NCBI RefSeq assembly: GCF_963678635.1 | Contig: NC_087063.1 | Coordinates: 18,459,814-18,523,813, forward strand | Length of the DNA stretch: 64,000 nt | From: Symsagittifera roscoffensis | Taxonomy: Eukaryota; Xenacoelomorpha; Acoela; Convolutidae | Direction of reading: 5' to 3' | Part shown: positions 24,290 through 36,922 of the stretch, piece by piece | How the letters are laid out: the number at the start of each line of letters is the position of its first letter | Numbering within the stretch: the stretch's first letter is position 1 | Position numbers and translations under genes: made by a program | The notes under the pieces: model-generated | Seen by the model: only the letters and a program-made list of their open reading frames with translations | What the model was told of the DNA's origin: nothing | Database searches by the model: none

Positions 24290-26400
24290 TTCTCCCTTTC
24301 ATTATCTCGTTCAACATCCTGATCTGTTAAGGAGGGACAAATTTCTTGAAAAGAACAGAAGTGGAGGTAACATCACATGCTTCGAATACTGTTTTACAGT
24401 AGTGATCACAATAACCGTCCACTTTAAAACAGTCGATTTTCTTCTGTTTTCCAGATGTGAACAAGCTCTCAATTCAACATTCTGGTCTTGTTTCCTGGAA
24501 GAACGAAATGACCATATTCTAAAAGTTGAAAGATCGGTTATATCAAAGTCCCATCTCGTGTACAATATTGTTGGCATATCTTGACACATTAAGAAAGGGT
24601 AAAGCTGGCTTGTATCACTTCCAACGATCGATTTACATGTTATGATGAATTTTGATGAATGTTTCATCAACTACAGCTTTTCGGGTAAATACAATCGAAC
24701 GACCACCGTTCATGTCTTCTCAAAGTTTTTCACACAAATTCTTTTCTTTTTCGGAAAACGGATAAAAATTGTAATTGATAGATTTGCAAACACATATTTT
24801 TGCTAGATTTGGAAGAATACATCCAAGTTGGAACATTTCTACCACCTTGATATGATCAAACTGAATCATTTTGTGCCTTGCTTCCAGGGTTGGAACAACC
24901 TCTTTGTTGTTGTACTACTGCAAATTCTTTGAACAAAGTCATTCTCTTTTTGTGCCAAGTCTCTTGAAAGTTATTTTAAATCATTAAACCAGATGAAAGT
25001 ACAGTCCTGATTTGAAGCTTTTCCAGTCCCTGCTGCTCGTCAAGGCCACTCTTTCTCAGTTTCTCATAGTCCTTTAAGTCTTTGCCTAGAAAATTATTTT
25101 TTCTAAGTTTATTGAAAGGCTTCATAAGGTGACAATTCGGTAAAATCAAGTTTGTCTGGGTTATCAAACCATTCGGTTCTTCCAACCTCGGATTTTTTGA
25201 AAATTGGAGGAAAATTCGCAACTTTTGATTTGAGTTCATCGGGAACAACTAAGTCACACTAAGATCTATCTCTTATTTTTGCTAGAAAGGAGTCGCCAGA
25301 AAGAATTCCTTGGTAAAGAAAATTTGTTCTGACATGATTTTTAATCTTGTCATTGGTGTTAGAATTTTCCCACCACTCACTCTCCCACATTTCTTGAATT
25401 TTGTAACCTTTCTTTTTATTGTATTTTCGTCGCATATCATCTATCTCTCTTCTTGTTTCCTCACTCAATATCCTGTTCTGTTAAGTAGGGACGACCTTCT
25501 TGACAGGAACAGAAGTTGTAGTAGCATCCCAGTGCTTTGAATACTGTTTTACAGTGATCACAGTAACCATCAACATGAAAACATTTAATTTTTTTCTGTT
25601 TACCAAATGTGAAAAAACTCAATTTTACTTTCTGGTCTTTTTTCCTGGTGAAAAGACATGACCATATTCTCAAAGATGCGAGATCGCTTATGTCTAGCTT
25701 TAAATTACTGCATATTGGTGTCAAACTCCCATCTCGTCTACAGTCCTGTTGGCATATCTTGACCCATTGAGAAAGGGTAAAGCTGGCTTGCATCAATTCC
25801 AACGAGTGATTTTTATATATTTGATGAACACATGATGAAAGTTTCATCACCTAAAGCTTTTCACGTGAACACAATTGAAGGTCCACCAGTCATGCCTTTT
25901 CTAATTTTTTTCACAAAAATCTTTATCATTTCCGCAAAATGGATAAAAATTGCAATTTGAGTCTTTGTGTAGACATATGTTTGCTAGATTCGGAAGAGTA
26001 CATCCAAGTTTTAACATATCGATTCCCTTGTAATGATAAAATTGAATCATTTTTTGCATTTTTTCCAGAGTTGGACTACGTCCTTATTATTGTACTACTG
26101 CGAAAAGTCTTTGAACACAGTCATTACGTTTTTCTTCTAAGTCTCTCATAAATAATTGTAATTATCCAAACCAATTCGATGCACAGTCTTGATTCGAAGC
26201 TTTTTCAGTTATTGTTGTTCATCAAGCCCATTCTTTCTCAATTTCACATAATCAATAAAGTCTTTGTCTAGAGGATTGCTGTTTCTAAGTTTACTGAAAA
26301 AGGCTTCATACGTTGGCAATTCGGGAAAATCAAGTTTGTAAGGGTTATTAAACCATTCTTAAGGGAAGAATCCGTTCGTTTTGCTAGCTTTTAAGGCTTT
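24030..26400. repeat. Tandem duplication inside copy A PolB
   Basis: The units 24,030-25,250 and 25,262-26,400 align along their whole length. Shared phrases include TTTGAATACTGTTTTACAGT, TGACC-CATT(A/G)AGAAAGGGTAAAG and AAATCAAGTTTGT, with clear divergence between units. Because both units lie within the polymerase reading direction, the encoded exonuclease/polymerase portion would be partly doubled. Confidence 0.75.
24187..24290. repeat. (CT)n microsatellite
   Basis: About 100 bp of nearly pure CT dinucleotides with a few TTT interruptions. It lies in the first unit of the PolB duplication only. The second unit at the equivalent place (about 25,440) has just CTATCTCTCTTC. It produces artificial Arg-Glu or Leu-Ser repeat ORFs on the two strands. 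Confidence 0.97.
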
Positions 26401-28378
26401 GAGAAAGGAGTCTAGGGTTGTTGATCCACCCAGAAACTTTATTATGTCGTACATCTCCAAATTTGATGGAAACGAAATCGTTCGCTTTTTTGATTACTGA
26501 TGTTTCTTGTTCTAAATAGCGAATCAAATTAGGAATTAGGTAGGACCTGATGATATTCAAATATGATATAAAACAACTATTACAACCAAAAACAGTTAAA
26601 GTTTTTATATATCTCTCAGATGTTGTTTCAAATCAATGAGTCGGTTTTTCTGAACTCTCAAAAACTGGGATGACATATCTGCTTATACCGAGTCTTCAAC
26701 GCATTCATCTTTGTTTCGAATTGGTTACTTGATTAATTTTACTTCGTTCGTTGAGCTCATTAAAAAAACTTTTCTTTCTTTCATTGACAGCTACTCCAAC
26801 ATTTTGGATTTTTTTCTGATTTCTCCCTTACTTTGATCAGCCAACAACTCGAGGTTGGTTACCAAATCAAAAACCAAGTTCTTTGGATCCTTGTTGTGCA
26901 AAAAGATGGGTTCATCAATCATATTGATGATACATAGACTTAAATTGGAACATGTTTTCCTATCCAAGTTGTAGTTTGTGTCTCTTTTAGTTCTTCTATA
27001 GGAACACAAATCGACTCAAAATCGAAAATTGCTAGACTATAAAACTTTTCAGAAACTGGAAGATTGAACTCTTCTAGCTTTTCATACAAGTTTTTTGAAG
27101 CTCATACACGTTCTTTGGGTAAAACATGCCTCACTCAATCTTTGAATCTCAGAAAATGTTTGTTGAGAAACTCAGATCTTTTGAAGAAAGTATAACAACC
27201 AGGACAGCGGAAACAATTGAAGAAGCTATCAATATCATTTGTATAAATTATCTGAATGTTCAAACTCATTAGTTTGGCTGTTTTTATCAAATATTCCAAT
27301 ACTTCTTTGATCTAGTACTCCTACATATTCACCTTCTTGGATATCGAAGTCGTATTTAAAGATATTTCTTTGCACAAAATCCCCGTCAGCAGGTAAGTCT
27401 TCTGCTGAAACTCCACGAAAATTTTTAGGATTTTAGCGAGAATTTGAATCGAAGCAGTAAGTATCTAGAAGTTTGAAAGCCGAAATCCTGGTGTCCGTTC
27501 ATGTACATGGCCAATGCGCGGAAAGTCACACCTGATCTTTGTGTGTTTCCTTGTCTTTGTTCTAAAAGACAGATCGCTTGCGTATGTCGCAGTAAAGGTT
27601 CAGTTAAGAGATAATTCGGACATCGGAGATAATTCGGAGTAAAGCAGCAAAAATTGTAACCTTAGTAATCAACTTCAATCACCACCTCGTATTTGGACGT
27701 TCTGGGTACATTGCTCCTCAATATCAAAATTTTCTACGTTTCCATGGATTGTTATCAGTTCTGCTTTAGTACACAGCAAATGGGACTTTTCAAACAAATA
27801 ATTGTTTTCATGGGCGTAGTCAACATATTCACCAGTCTCAATAGTTCGAAGAACAAACCCCATAGCAATGTTGATTTTACCGGCAAAATTGAGCTTGTTG
27901 AAGACTTCTTCAAGTTTCACATTAACCATTTTAGTATCTAACTTGGAGGTTTCAAAATTAAACACCTCATGTCTCCCGTTTGTCATATCCATATCCACTA
28001 AGAAAAATTGACAAGCACCAAGTTTCTCTTTCAATTTTTCATCATCTTCCTCCGCAATCTTGTTCAAATTGGCCACTGTATCACTAGGTTTCCGTTACTT
28101 AGCTCAGTTTTCCTTTAGCCGATTATTTTGGAGAGAGTAGTAACTTGGAAATTCTTGTTCACAAGTAGAACAAACTTTCGATTGCTGAGAACTTAGCTGG
28201 ACACGCTTCTTGGCTAGATGATAGTTCATTTCTTGTTGATTAAAAATACAATACTTACAATCAGGACAAGAAACGACTCCTTAGAACAATTTTTCTTGAA
28301 TCGAGCTGCGTGCTGATGAACATACATTTTCCCACAGTCGCTACACTTCATTTTCTCGATGCGGTTAAGGACAAGCAT

Positions 28379-30012
28379 TATCTAAAATAATTAAACTTGG
28401 ACTTTCAAACTGTTCCAAAAATGAACAATTTAAGTGCTAACTGATTAATTGAAGAAACTTACTTTTTTCTTTTCGCAAAATAACGAATTATAAAACTTGA
28501 AGTAAAATTCAATTGACTGCTTCTGATCGGAAAGCAAAATTAATGACTTAATCCAATAAAAGGAGCGTATTTATAAAAACAATGATGTCATCACCTACGC
28601 AATTCTCTTTTTATGGTCATGACATCATTCTTTGAATCAAATCGACGCCACCGCATACGCAAACTTCCTTCTATGGTAATGACGTCATCCACTAAATAAA
28701 AATGACGTTACCTCCCCAGCAAATTTCCTTTTATGGTAAGGACGTCATCGTCTAAGAAAACTTTCTTCCAAAATCTAGAGTTATCCAGAAGATATTTTAA
28801 CCAATCAGAACTCGAGCAGTTTCTGGGTAAAAATTGAATTTCCTAGAGTTATCTTCCCTGTGATTTCCTCGGAAGTAGCTGTAGATTCTAATTTCTTCCG
28901 CAAATTTTTGGACCTTTAAGTTGTCCAAAATAGAGTTCTCTGACTAGGTAAATTCCTATTCAGAGAAATTAACCCAATCAAAGAGTTTACTCTTGAAATA
29001 TCAAAGCTATAAAATTACTGCTGAATTACACTTGACTAGAAAAGAGTTTCTGTTTATTCTCGATAATATGAAATTAATCAAAAAGACCTAAATAATATCT
29101 TAAAAACACTTTTAAACCCCTACCCGATACCCAAATCCGTAAAAACTCCCCCAGCAATATTTTTGTTTCTTCATTTCTTTAAAGATTTTCGAAGTTCAAA
29201 ATCCTGCATGATCAAGTTTGCAATAAGAATTCCAGAGATTCGCTTTGAAAAAATTATCCACTTTGAGCTATGTTTTCAAGTTTACATCAAAATCAAAAAA
29301 ACTTGACAATTTACTCAAAAATTAGGAATTTCTCATGATTGCATGATAAAAATTCAATTGACTTGATAAAAAAAAATTGTGGAATTCGATTTTGTTTTAT
29401 TTTTTTATGTTTTTTAACTTCAATTGGCAGTATTTCTTACTTTTACAGCAAACAAAAAACCCTTTATGGTCATTTATTATGGTCATCTAATATCGCTATT
29501 TGTTTTTGCGATTACTTTTGTGTCTTTTTTTGCTTATTTGGAAGATTTAAGTCCCTGAAAGGTGATTTTTTTTATTGGATACAACAACCTCCAATAAATG
29601 AACAATTTTTGTGATTGTAAACGACGAATTGAACAAAGTGTCGTAATGGAATTTTATTTCTGATTGCTTACGACTTTTTATCAAAACTTCCCTTAGAGGA
29701 AGCTGAGTACTGATTCGATACGAATACCGTCCTTAAACGGAATATCTTTTCTGACTGGTTAAACCCACACACTTGACTTCAAGGTACCCCTCACTCTGAA
29801 ACAAAAATCATTTTAGTTTCAACTTAACTACCGTCAAATAGCTCATCTCTCAGCTCTAAATCAGACCTTTTTCTATATTCCTTCACTCAATAACTAATTT
29901 CTCAGAATGATCTTCTCCTTTCGGAACAACAACCTCACGTACACTGTCGAGTTTTTACCAGAAGTGGTAAAATTAAGGTGCTCGAGTCAGTCTCTGGGAA
30001 TTTTTGGCTCAA
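28379..30012. promoter_or_regulatory. Divergent spacer of copy A with 60-bp repeats
   Basis: The spacer separates the leftward PolB and rightward virion cluster. Three phrases of the form TATGGTNANGACGTCATC sit at 28,612, 28,672 and 28,732, exactly 60 bp apart, each next to a TTCCTTNTATGG context. TGACGTCA is the palindrome recognised by CREB/ATF factors, so a bidirectional promoter or enhancer is plausible. A CCAATCAG motif lies near 28,800. The remainder to 30,012 shows no gene. Confidence 0.45.
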
Positions 30013-30412
30013 ATGGATATCTCAATTCAATTGTGGCACATGATCGAAATCATAAAAAGAGACTTCAGTGAACATCACCAATTGCAGGTTCCCATCACCA
30101 AGAACAAGCTTGAAACGATGGGAATGATGTCAAAGATTCCAGAACTAGTTGGGATGGACTATCCCGAGGTTCTTGGCCCTAGATATGTAACTCACCCTGT
30201 AAACGATTTCATTTTTCCGTGGGAAGAAAAAGGATCTGTGGAGAACTCAATTACAATCAAAGACTAAGAGGGGTTCTCTGAACCAAGGACTCTGGTGAGC
30301 GAAGCGAACCACCAAGACAACCAACGGCGCTGGAGCCGAGACCAGCTTTGCGCTCCATTGAGAACCTAAAAAACTTTGAGAACCCAGCTGCTCGACAGCT
30401 CCTTGATTTAAA
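30013..30412 (+). pseudogene. Acidic 126-aa Polinton protein family, copy A
   Basis: The beginning (MDISIQLWHMIEI, FPWEEKGSVENSIT) matches the copy B protein at 55,962-56,342, and the end near AARQL is also recognisable. The frame stops at 30,265 and is shifted after that. The function is unknown. Confidence 0.6.
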
Positions 30413-30544
30413 AATAAATTGGATGTTGTCTTGTGATTTGTTACTAATTTTTTTTTGCATCCAGTATTTATTTTTAAGAGATAAGATCAAAGAGATAAGG
30501 TAAGAGATCATAGAAAAAATTGTTTAAACACTTTGCACAGGGAT

Positions 30545-31142
30545 TAAAAATCAAACGACGGTGAAAAAATAAATCAATTTTAACAACCTGTAAAAAATTC
30601 TACGACACCTTTTGCAGCGACGCTTGAAAAATCAATTCAATTTTTACACACATGTAGACAAATGTACGATAAATTTTTCATCTTGCTTAAAAATATCATA
30701 AGAAGTTTCGAATTTTAAAAAAAATTGCATTAATTTTTTACGCATTAAAACAAAAATTGTCAGAAGATTTTCTTGCACAGTTGAAAAAAAAGTTATGAAT
30801 TTCTTTGTTCTAATTTTGATTATTGAAAAATTCATTTTCTCTATGTATGTTGATCATAAACATCAGAAAAACATTGGAATAAGATAATAAGATAGGGAAT
30901 AGCACTCAAAGTCATCGATAATAAAAACCTAATTTAACAAGTTATCCAATCAAATTTTGCAGTTTTTGCATGTGCCTAAGCAAAAAAAGTTAGGTTTTCG
31001 CAAAACGTGTTTTAAAAACCGCAAAAAAATTTGAATCTTTCACAAGAATTTCATAAACTTAGTTAATTTTTTGCAAACTTGTTGAAAAAAATTCAAATTA
31101 TACGTCTTGCAAAAAAATTCTGAGTTAAATTTTGCACACTTG
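30545..31142. repeat. Degenerate TTTTGCA/AAAAATTT repeat spacer of copy A
   Basis: An AT-rich spacer repeats phrases like TTTTGCAAA, AAAAAAATT and CTTGCAAAAAAATT. It lies between the 126-aa gene and the reverse-oriented gene, exactly where copy B has a clean 31-bp tandem repeat (55,316-55,700). No gene is seen in it. Confidence 0.45.
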
Positions 31143-31780
31143 TTAACACTTACATGAATTTTTTGAAGTTGAAATAAATATAAATTTGACAAGATTTTTC
31201 TTTGCAGATATTAAAAAATTATTAGAAAAATTGGCACGCTCACTTTTTACAGATCCATAACCATCAATGAAACAATCGATAAATTTCAAAAAATCAGACT
31301 CATACTTTGAGTTTTGACTTTTCGAATCCTTTCCAAAAAATCTGATCCAAGAATCTGGGTGGACGCAAACTTCTGGATAGAACTGAGATGATGTTTTTAG
31401 AATTTTTTTTCGCAGCAGATGTTTTGTTAACACATTGGTAATTTTTCCAGTATTCTACATTTGAAATTGGTTGTGTTCGACTGCTCGATTCAATTGATTG
31501 AAAATTTCAACCCTTGATGAAATAATATTGGAAAAAAATCTGTATTTGTACAAAAAGAAATACAGCCAACAATTTGGTGAAAGAATTGGTATTTTTTTAC
31601 TCTTTGCAGAACTTGATCAAGCGATGATCCGATGAAAACTAAGTTCCACTGGTTAGAATGATGATTTGTTAGATGCACAAAAGTTTTGAGTAACATTGAA
31701 ATTTTCATAAAAATTTTCTGAGACAGAGATAAGAAGAAAATTTTGCAATGAAATCCGAACAAAATAGATATGCTTGACAC
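31143..31780 (-). pseudogene. Reverse-oriented 150-aa Polinton protein family, copy A
   Basis: The two fragments match the copy B ORF at 54,732-55,184: GSSLDQVLQR in the first part and KFIDCFIDGYG in the last. As in copy B it is transcribed against its neighbours. A frameshift and stops break it. An upstream extension of about 40 codons is present here. Confidence 0.6.
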
Positions 31781-32002
31781 ATGCCAGATGCCATCACCAA
31801 TTATTTGAACTCGCCCAAGTCTTGGGAGACTTTATGTTTGGTGAGAAAGGCAATGTCCTTTAGTTTTGTGTACGAGGTTATTATAGTCATGTAATTCAAA
31901 CATTCATCGTCCCAAACCACTTTTTTAAACTTCTTTGAGCTCAGCAGTATGAGTAGGAACATTAGTTTTTCCAAAAATTTTGTCTTAAAGCTTCAAAATT
32001 AA
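31781..32002. other. Short spacer; no counterpart of the 161-aa copy B gene found
   Basis: Copy B has a 161-codon gene at the equivalent place. I cannot find its remnants here, so it is either deleted from copy A or too decayed to see. Confidence 0.4.
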
Positions 32003-32330
32003 TTGGGAAATTTTTATATCATCTTACAAGAAAAGTTCCTAAAATTTTGGCTAACAGTTTTAGAATTTCAAAATTTGCCAAAATTGCAAAGTTTGGTTAC
32101 AGAATCACAACTTTTCAATTTGATTGGATTTTGCACGAAGACGACGTACAAAATTTTTAAGTTATCGTTCAGATTTTTTTTTAAAAAATCTTGAAAAATA
32201 TCGCAGGAAAGAAAACACTGGGGAAAAAATAAAAATTTCAGGTAGCAAAGGTGGAGTATGTTAAACTGGTTAATTTTATCCCCTCTTTGTCTTAAGTTGA
32301 AGCATTCAAAAAAAAATTGTCATTATTGAC
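32003..32330 (+). pseudogene. PC4-like Polinton protein family, copy A
   Basis: It is recognised by FQNLPKLQSLVTESQ, matching SQNLPNLQNLDVDSQ in the copy B protein at 53,320-53,763, and by the terminal IID-CTV stretch. The central PC4-like part is largely unreadable because of frame breaks. Confidence 0.5.
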
Positions 32331-32346
32331 TGATGCACTGTAGATA

Positions 32347-32745
32347 ATCAACATTCAGAAATTGAATGAAATTCTCAGACATTTTGATTTGATTAAGCAT
32401 GACTTTTATTATCAATTACAAAGGGAAAAATTACTTTCTTTGTACCTGTACTTTTTTGAACACGAAGATTAATTTGAAAAAAAGGAACAAAATTTTCCTT
32501 TTGGTGATCCAATTGGATACGGAAAATTTTGCGTGGAATCTTTCTTTTGTAAATTACAAAATCTTCAGAATTGGAGCAACTCTACATGATTCAGCTGGAT
32601 TTTTGAATTCTACAACGCATAAGGAACCTGGTTTTTTATGTTTTATCTAAATTTTCTACTTCTTTTTTCTTGGTCTCGTGACTGGATTGCTTTTCAGTTT
32701 AAATAATAAAATTATTGCTTCAACAGTCTATGCATTGTTGGAGTG
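32347..32745 (+). pseudogene. HD/GPGY protein family, copy A
   Basis: It aligns with the copy B ORF 52,947-53,342. The LHDSAG motif is readable (32,580-32,605), as is a degraded counterpart of the C-terminal hydrophobic part. Several stops are present. Confidence 0.5.
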
Positions 32746-32788
32746 TTAGTCATTTTAACCAAAAACTTCAGCAAAAACAATTAACATC

Positions 32789-33245
32789 ATGAGTCTGGTT
32801 GATTTGGATTTTGAGTGTATCAAAAACAAAAAAGTGAAGGAGCTAGGAAGTTATAAAAGTGGACAAACTGTGCAATATTCCTTTCATCGTCCCAAAAAGT
32901 TCTCAATTTGCTTGATGTACAAAGCATCTTCATAGAATCAATTGCCGTAGTGGTTATGAAAATTATACTGAGCTTTAAAAAAAGTAATGACAAAAACAAT
33001 TTAGAAACGCAGTTTTTAGAAAAAGGTTAGAAAAAAGTAAAAATCTGTCAGAAGTTTTGGAATCAAAGGTTAGAAACTTGAATGACTACGCATGCTCGAA
33101 TGTTCCGATTTTGATTTCCAAAGATGAAGAAAGTAATTGGAGGTGTAGCAACTACCCATTTCGTCATGCAAAAATTCTTCACTGTGCAGAAAGGAAAGCA
33201 TTTGCACACGGAACATGGACTCCATGTTTTTTTAGTAAATTGTAA
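32789..33245 (+). pseudogene. Exonuclease-like Polinton protein, copy A
   Basis: The start MSLVDLDFECI and the end NYPFRHAKILHCAERKAFAH match the copy B gene 52,436-52,906. The shared ATG supports the later start chosen in copy B. Stops and a shift interrupt the middle. Confidence 0.6.
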
Positions 33246-33327
33246 ATCATAGAAATCATTACGTATTATCTTGTGTTTTTAAAATTTGAATAATTATTAT
33301 TATCAATTTTTTCATTCCAAATTTGAG

Positions 33328-33580
33328 ATGGGTGTTGAATGTGACAAGCAATTTAATTTAGGAAAATTGGTTTTTGACGAGAAGAATGATAAACGAACAT
33401 TTTTTGTACGTACATGTAATAGATCTCTTTTAGTTTTTCTGTGCTATTTTTTGTCATAGTTTTATTACTAGCATGTGCGATCGTTCGAATAATGTTATCC
33501 ACTGCATGTGAAGAAACAACAGTTTGGGTAGCAATTTTGTCATGTGCAGTTGGTTTTATAATACCTTCTCCGGAGCTATG
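33328..33580 (+). pseudogene. Small membrane protein, copy A
   Basis: It begins MGVECDKQF and shares RTCNRSLLVFL with copy B. It ends in a TGA that overlaps the ATG of the following ATPase pseudogene (ATGA at 33,578). Internal stops are present. Confidence 0.55.
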
Positions 33581-34393
33581 AATCAAATATTTTCCTCCAA
33601 GGGACGAGTTTTTATTTCGCTAGTTGCTCCAAGTGGATCTGTAAAATTGCTTCTTATTTCTGGATGGTAAAAAAAGGTGCAATTCAACGCAATTTTGACA
33701 AAAGTTTCTATTTTTATCAACACTATTAACCTCTTTATGGACAAAAGCAAAGGAACAACCTTAAATTTATCCAAGAAATTGACTTTGAACTGATTGAAAA
33801 CCTTCCAACAATGGAAAAGAAATTGTTAGTGTTTGATGACTTTTGTGAAGAAATTTCAAATTCAAAGCAGTAATTTCAAAAATTACCACTGCTGGAAGAC
33901 ACAAGGGACTGAATACAATATACAATAAGCATAAATTGTTTCATCAAAGCAAATTGGAAAAAGTTGTAGAGTTACAAAATACACACACAGTCTTTCTCAA
34001 GTCACCGAGAGATATTTTACAAATCAATTCAATAGGTCAACAACTAGGTCTAAGATCTCAATTGAAAGAGTGGTATCAAGATGCAACATTTGTTCCTTAT
34101 GGTCCTTTACTCACTGATTTAATTCTTATATCAGTTGATTCGCTAAGATATTGAACAAAAAAAATTTTTCGACGATGAGCTGCAAAAAGTCTCTACACTC
34201 CCAATAATTCAAACTTTTCCCAAAAACTTTTAAAGCAATTCATCCTCCAATGTGCAAAAATCTTCATTCAGCTCCTAAGCGAATGTCCAGTACATTTGCT
34301 CTGAGGCGAGCTACATCATCTCCAAAAAGAGGAAGTAATAGAAAATCGAAGAGAAAAATCATAACTCACACGAAGAAGAACTTCACTGCATAA
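33578..34393 (+). pseudogene. Packaging ATPase, copy A
   Basis: It matches copy B 51,204-52,097 over its length; an intact stretch at 33,936-34,154 contains FLKSPRDILQINSIGQQLGL. The Walker A motif is ruined: APSGSVKL stands in place of GPSGSGKS. It is therefore inactive whatever the frame. Confidence 0.75.
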
Positions 34394-34544
34394 AAGGAGA
34401 CTATTTTAAGATCACTTTAAGGCTTACAACTAATATCATCTATCACTCCTTTTGTCATTAAACGATTAACATAGTGTGGATCCGTTTGTTCTAATATTTT
34501 TACTCAGTTTATCAATCGCAAACTACGCTTCCAAAAAATCAAAA

Positions 34545-34880
34545 TGGAGTAAAAACAAGAAAAAGAAAAGACTGTACCACAAGATTTTGATTCTCTTTAC
34601 AGTGCTGTAAATGCGAGGTTGAAAAAAAATAACAAAAGCATCTTGATTTAAATTTAAATTCTCCCAGAACTAAACTAAGTCAGTCAAAAGAAATCATATT
34701 AGATAATCGAAACAAAAAAATCTGTTGAAGACTTTTTATGTGCACTAAAGCAAAAAAACAACTAAATTGCAAATAATTTTTTACCATTTTGGGAACCACT
34801 CAAACTCCAGTTAAACTTGTTATTAACATGAATGCCAAAGCAAAGACAGAGGAACTTCGACACGTTCAACCTTTCAAAAT
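34545..34880 (+). pseudogene. 136-aa Polinton protein, copy A
   Basis: It carries a DFDSLYSAVNARL-like stretch matching copy B 50,737-51,147. Internal shifts are present. The function is unknown. Confidence 0.5.
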
Positions 34881-35694
34881 CTGAAAAAGTAAAACTAAAC
34901 AGATTCTAACTTAGGGTAGAGCTGCGTACGGATATGTGCAAAACTTGAGTTAAGCGAGCTGCTTAACAAAAAATAAAGTAGAAAAATTATTACAAAGCAA
35001 GACATCGTATAAAATATATGGTCATCCAATCAGACGTTTCCGAATGCTACAAGCTTTTTCAAAATAAAGCAATGAACTTTGGTATATGGACTTAGTTTTT
35101 GTGGACAAACTAGCGAATCAAAACAATGGAGTCAAATATTTATTGATTGGTGTTGAAGTTTTGCCTATTTGTAAGAGTTCAAACAATGAAAACAAAATAT
35201 CCGAATAACACTTTGCAAGTTTTCAAAAAATTAAATTCTCGAAAAACTTTAGGTTGATAAAGGAACAGAATATGGGGGAACTTTCAAAAAGTTTTACAAG
35301 GAGAAAGACATTGAAGTTTACTCATCAGTGAGTCAAACTAAAACTGCAATTTCAAAGAGAGATTTTTAATCATTAGAACACATAGTTTACCGCTTCATTG
35401 TAAACATTGTAACCGACACATCGTTTATAAGTTATCTCAGTTTGCGTCTACAATGAATTGTCGCGTTAATAGGTCTCTTGGGAAATCACCTCTAAATTTT
35501 GTACAATGAACCTCTAACAAGGTATAAGAAATCATAATTCGAAGTTGGAGTACTTACAGATAAAATTTATAAAATTTCGACAATATCTACAAAAAAGCCT
35601 CCGACATACATCATCATTGATCTCAACAAAGAAGAAATTCTGGGAAAATTTTATGAAAAAAGGGCTGAGAAATTGAGAAAAAGTTTAGACTGAA
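34830..35694 (+). pseudogene. Polinton integrase, copy A
   Basis: The first catalytic region (WYMDLVFVDKLANQNNGVKY) and the end region (KKPPTYIIIDLNKEEILG) are readable and match copy B. Several frame changes and stops occur between them. Confidence 0.7.
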
Positions 35695-35735
35695 ACAAAA
35701 ACATTTTTTAAACTAATTTTCTCTCGATTAGTTGT

Positions 35736-36535
35736 CGTGGATTCTTTTACTATTGAGCAAGTTTCCAACGGTTTTTTTAATTGTTATCTGTATAACAGTC
35801 TAAGTTTTTTTTAATTTTCTACCCGAACAATTAAATTTAAAAGAATAATGGGAGATTACTATTTGAGAAAAATCATACCCCTCTTTGTAAGAAAATGTTC
35901 CTGAGAGAACATTTAGAAAGAAGAAAAGAAAGATTGAACCAATGCATATTGAACCCGGATTGTATTCAAGTATTGTTGATATAGTTTTAGTCATTAACAA
36001 CAAAATTCTAGTACCTTTAGGTGCGCAAGCATTTGAATCTAACGGAATATAAGTATCAGTAGATAAAATTACTCAAGATATTGCCGTTCAGTTACCTGAG
36101 GATCAATCAGTGTTTTTTATTCAAAAGTCTGATTTGTGTCACATTTTTGGTTGTGACTTAGAAAAAAAACAGGGGGTTATAAGTAGTGCAAAAAGACCGC
36201 ATTATCCTCAGTTTTCTTACGACAATGTATGAACACGTTACTTGATAATATGTAGTGATAATATAGAATATAAAATAGTCGGTGATACAAAAACTCCTTT
36301 TTTGCGTTATTTTCATTTCATCTCCAAAGTAAAAAGTGGACATATAAAATCTAAACGACTGTCGTTGAACTATCAGTCCTTTACAAATTTACAGTTTGAA
36401 AAACTGTTAAAAATTCATTCTATAGTATCAAGATAAAACTAAGAGATAGCAGAGGCGAAAAAAATCCTTTTGTGTCCATAGAAATTACACGAGGTGTTCT
36501 TTTGTTCCGCAAGATTTCGAGTAATCTTTTCTGAT
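35736..36535 (+). pseudogene. Minor capsid (penton-like) protein, copy A
   Basis: It matches copy B 48,982-49,808 from the DSFTIE start through the PEDQSVFFIQ part to the LNYQSFTNLQFEKLL part. The initiator reads GTG rather than ATG and there are multiple breaks. Confidence 0.6.
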
Positions 36536-36920
36536 TAATATTTCATACGAAAAGCTTGATGAAACTTCAGCTGATTTCCCCATTTTCCGATAAAGAGCAA
36601 GAAAACGTGGAAGAAGCTTTGGTGCTCTTGCGCAAACTCTTGGGAGAACTGCAATCCCTTTATTAAAATATATATAGTCCCAGCTTTAAAATGAATTGGA
36701 GCACATTTGTTTGAAATTGGTGCTCCAGAGGTTGGAGAAGTTGTTAGTGGACGCAAAAAACTCAAACCATTTACAAAAGATGTGGAAACAAAAACAATTC
36801 CGAAGCAATTGGGAGTCAGAGAAAAAAATCTATGCGTAGAACTAGTAGAACTATATCCATTTTTTGAAAAAGTAGATTGAAAAAACCAGTTGCTCTCGCA
36901 AAGGCATTTTTGACAATATA
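36530..36920 (+). pseudogene. Basic late protein, copy A
   Basis: It shares SYEK, FGALAQTLGRTAIP and GAPEVGEVVSGRKKL with copy B. The corresponding first codon is CTG, so no ATG is present here either. Confidence 0.55.
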
Positions 36921-36922
36921 AA

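Larger units (their letters stand above)
23033..28378 (-). pseudogene. Protein-primed family B DNA polymerase (PolB), copy A
   Basis: The N-terminus has Cys/His fingers (KCSDCGKMYVHQHAAR from the ATG at 28,378). The region 27,675-28,076 matches the copy B polymerase N-terminal region. The C-terminus is diagnostic: NFFPRTCC, a KRVLEDSGNGPMSKYR stretch and TSTNRGFRT near 23,135-23,320. This type of polymerase replicates Polinton genomes from a protein primer. The catalytic motif that normally reads D-T-D-S is N-T-D-S here (about 23,520-23,545), so one catalytic Asp is lost. An internal region of about 1.2 kb is duplicated in tandem. Multiple frame breaks make it a pseudogene. Confidence 0.85.

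Noticed and set aside
24099-24584. ORF with long Leu-Ser repeats, and its Arg-Glu counterpart on the other strand
   Set aside because: Produced by the (CT)n microsatellite within the PolB pseudogene.
31785-31990. Possible copy A relative of the 161-aa gene (AATTATTTGAACTCG resembles ATTATTTGAATTCG near 53,885)
   Set aside because: The match has the wrong relative orientation for the inverted copies.
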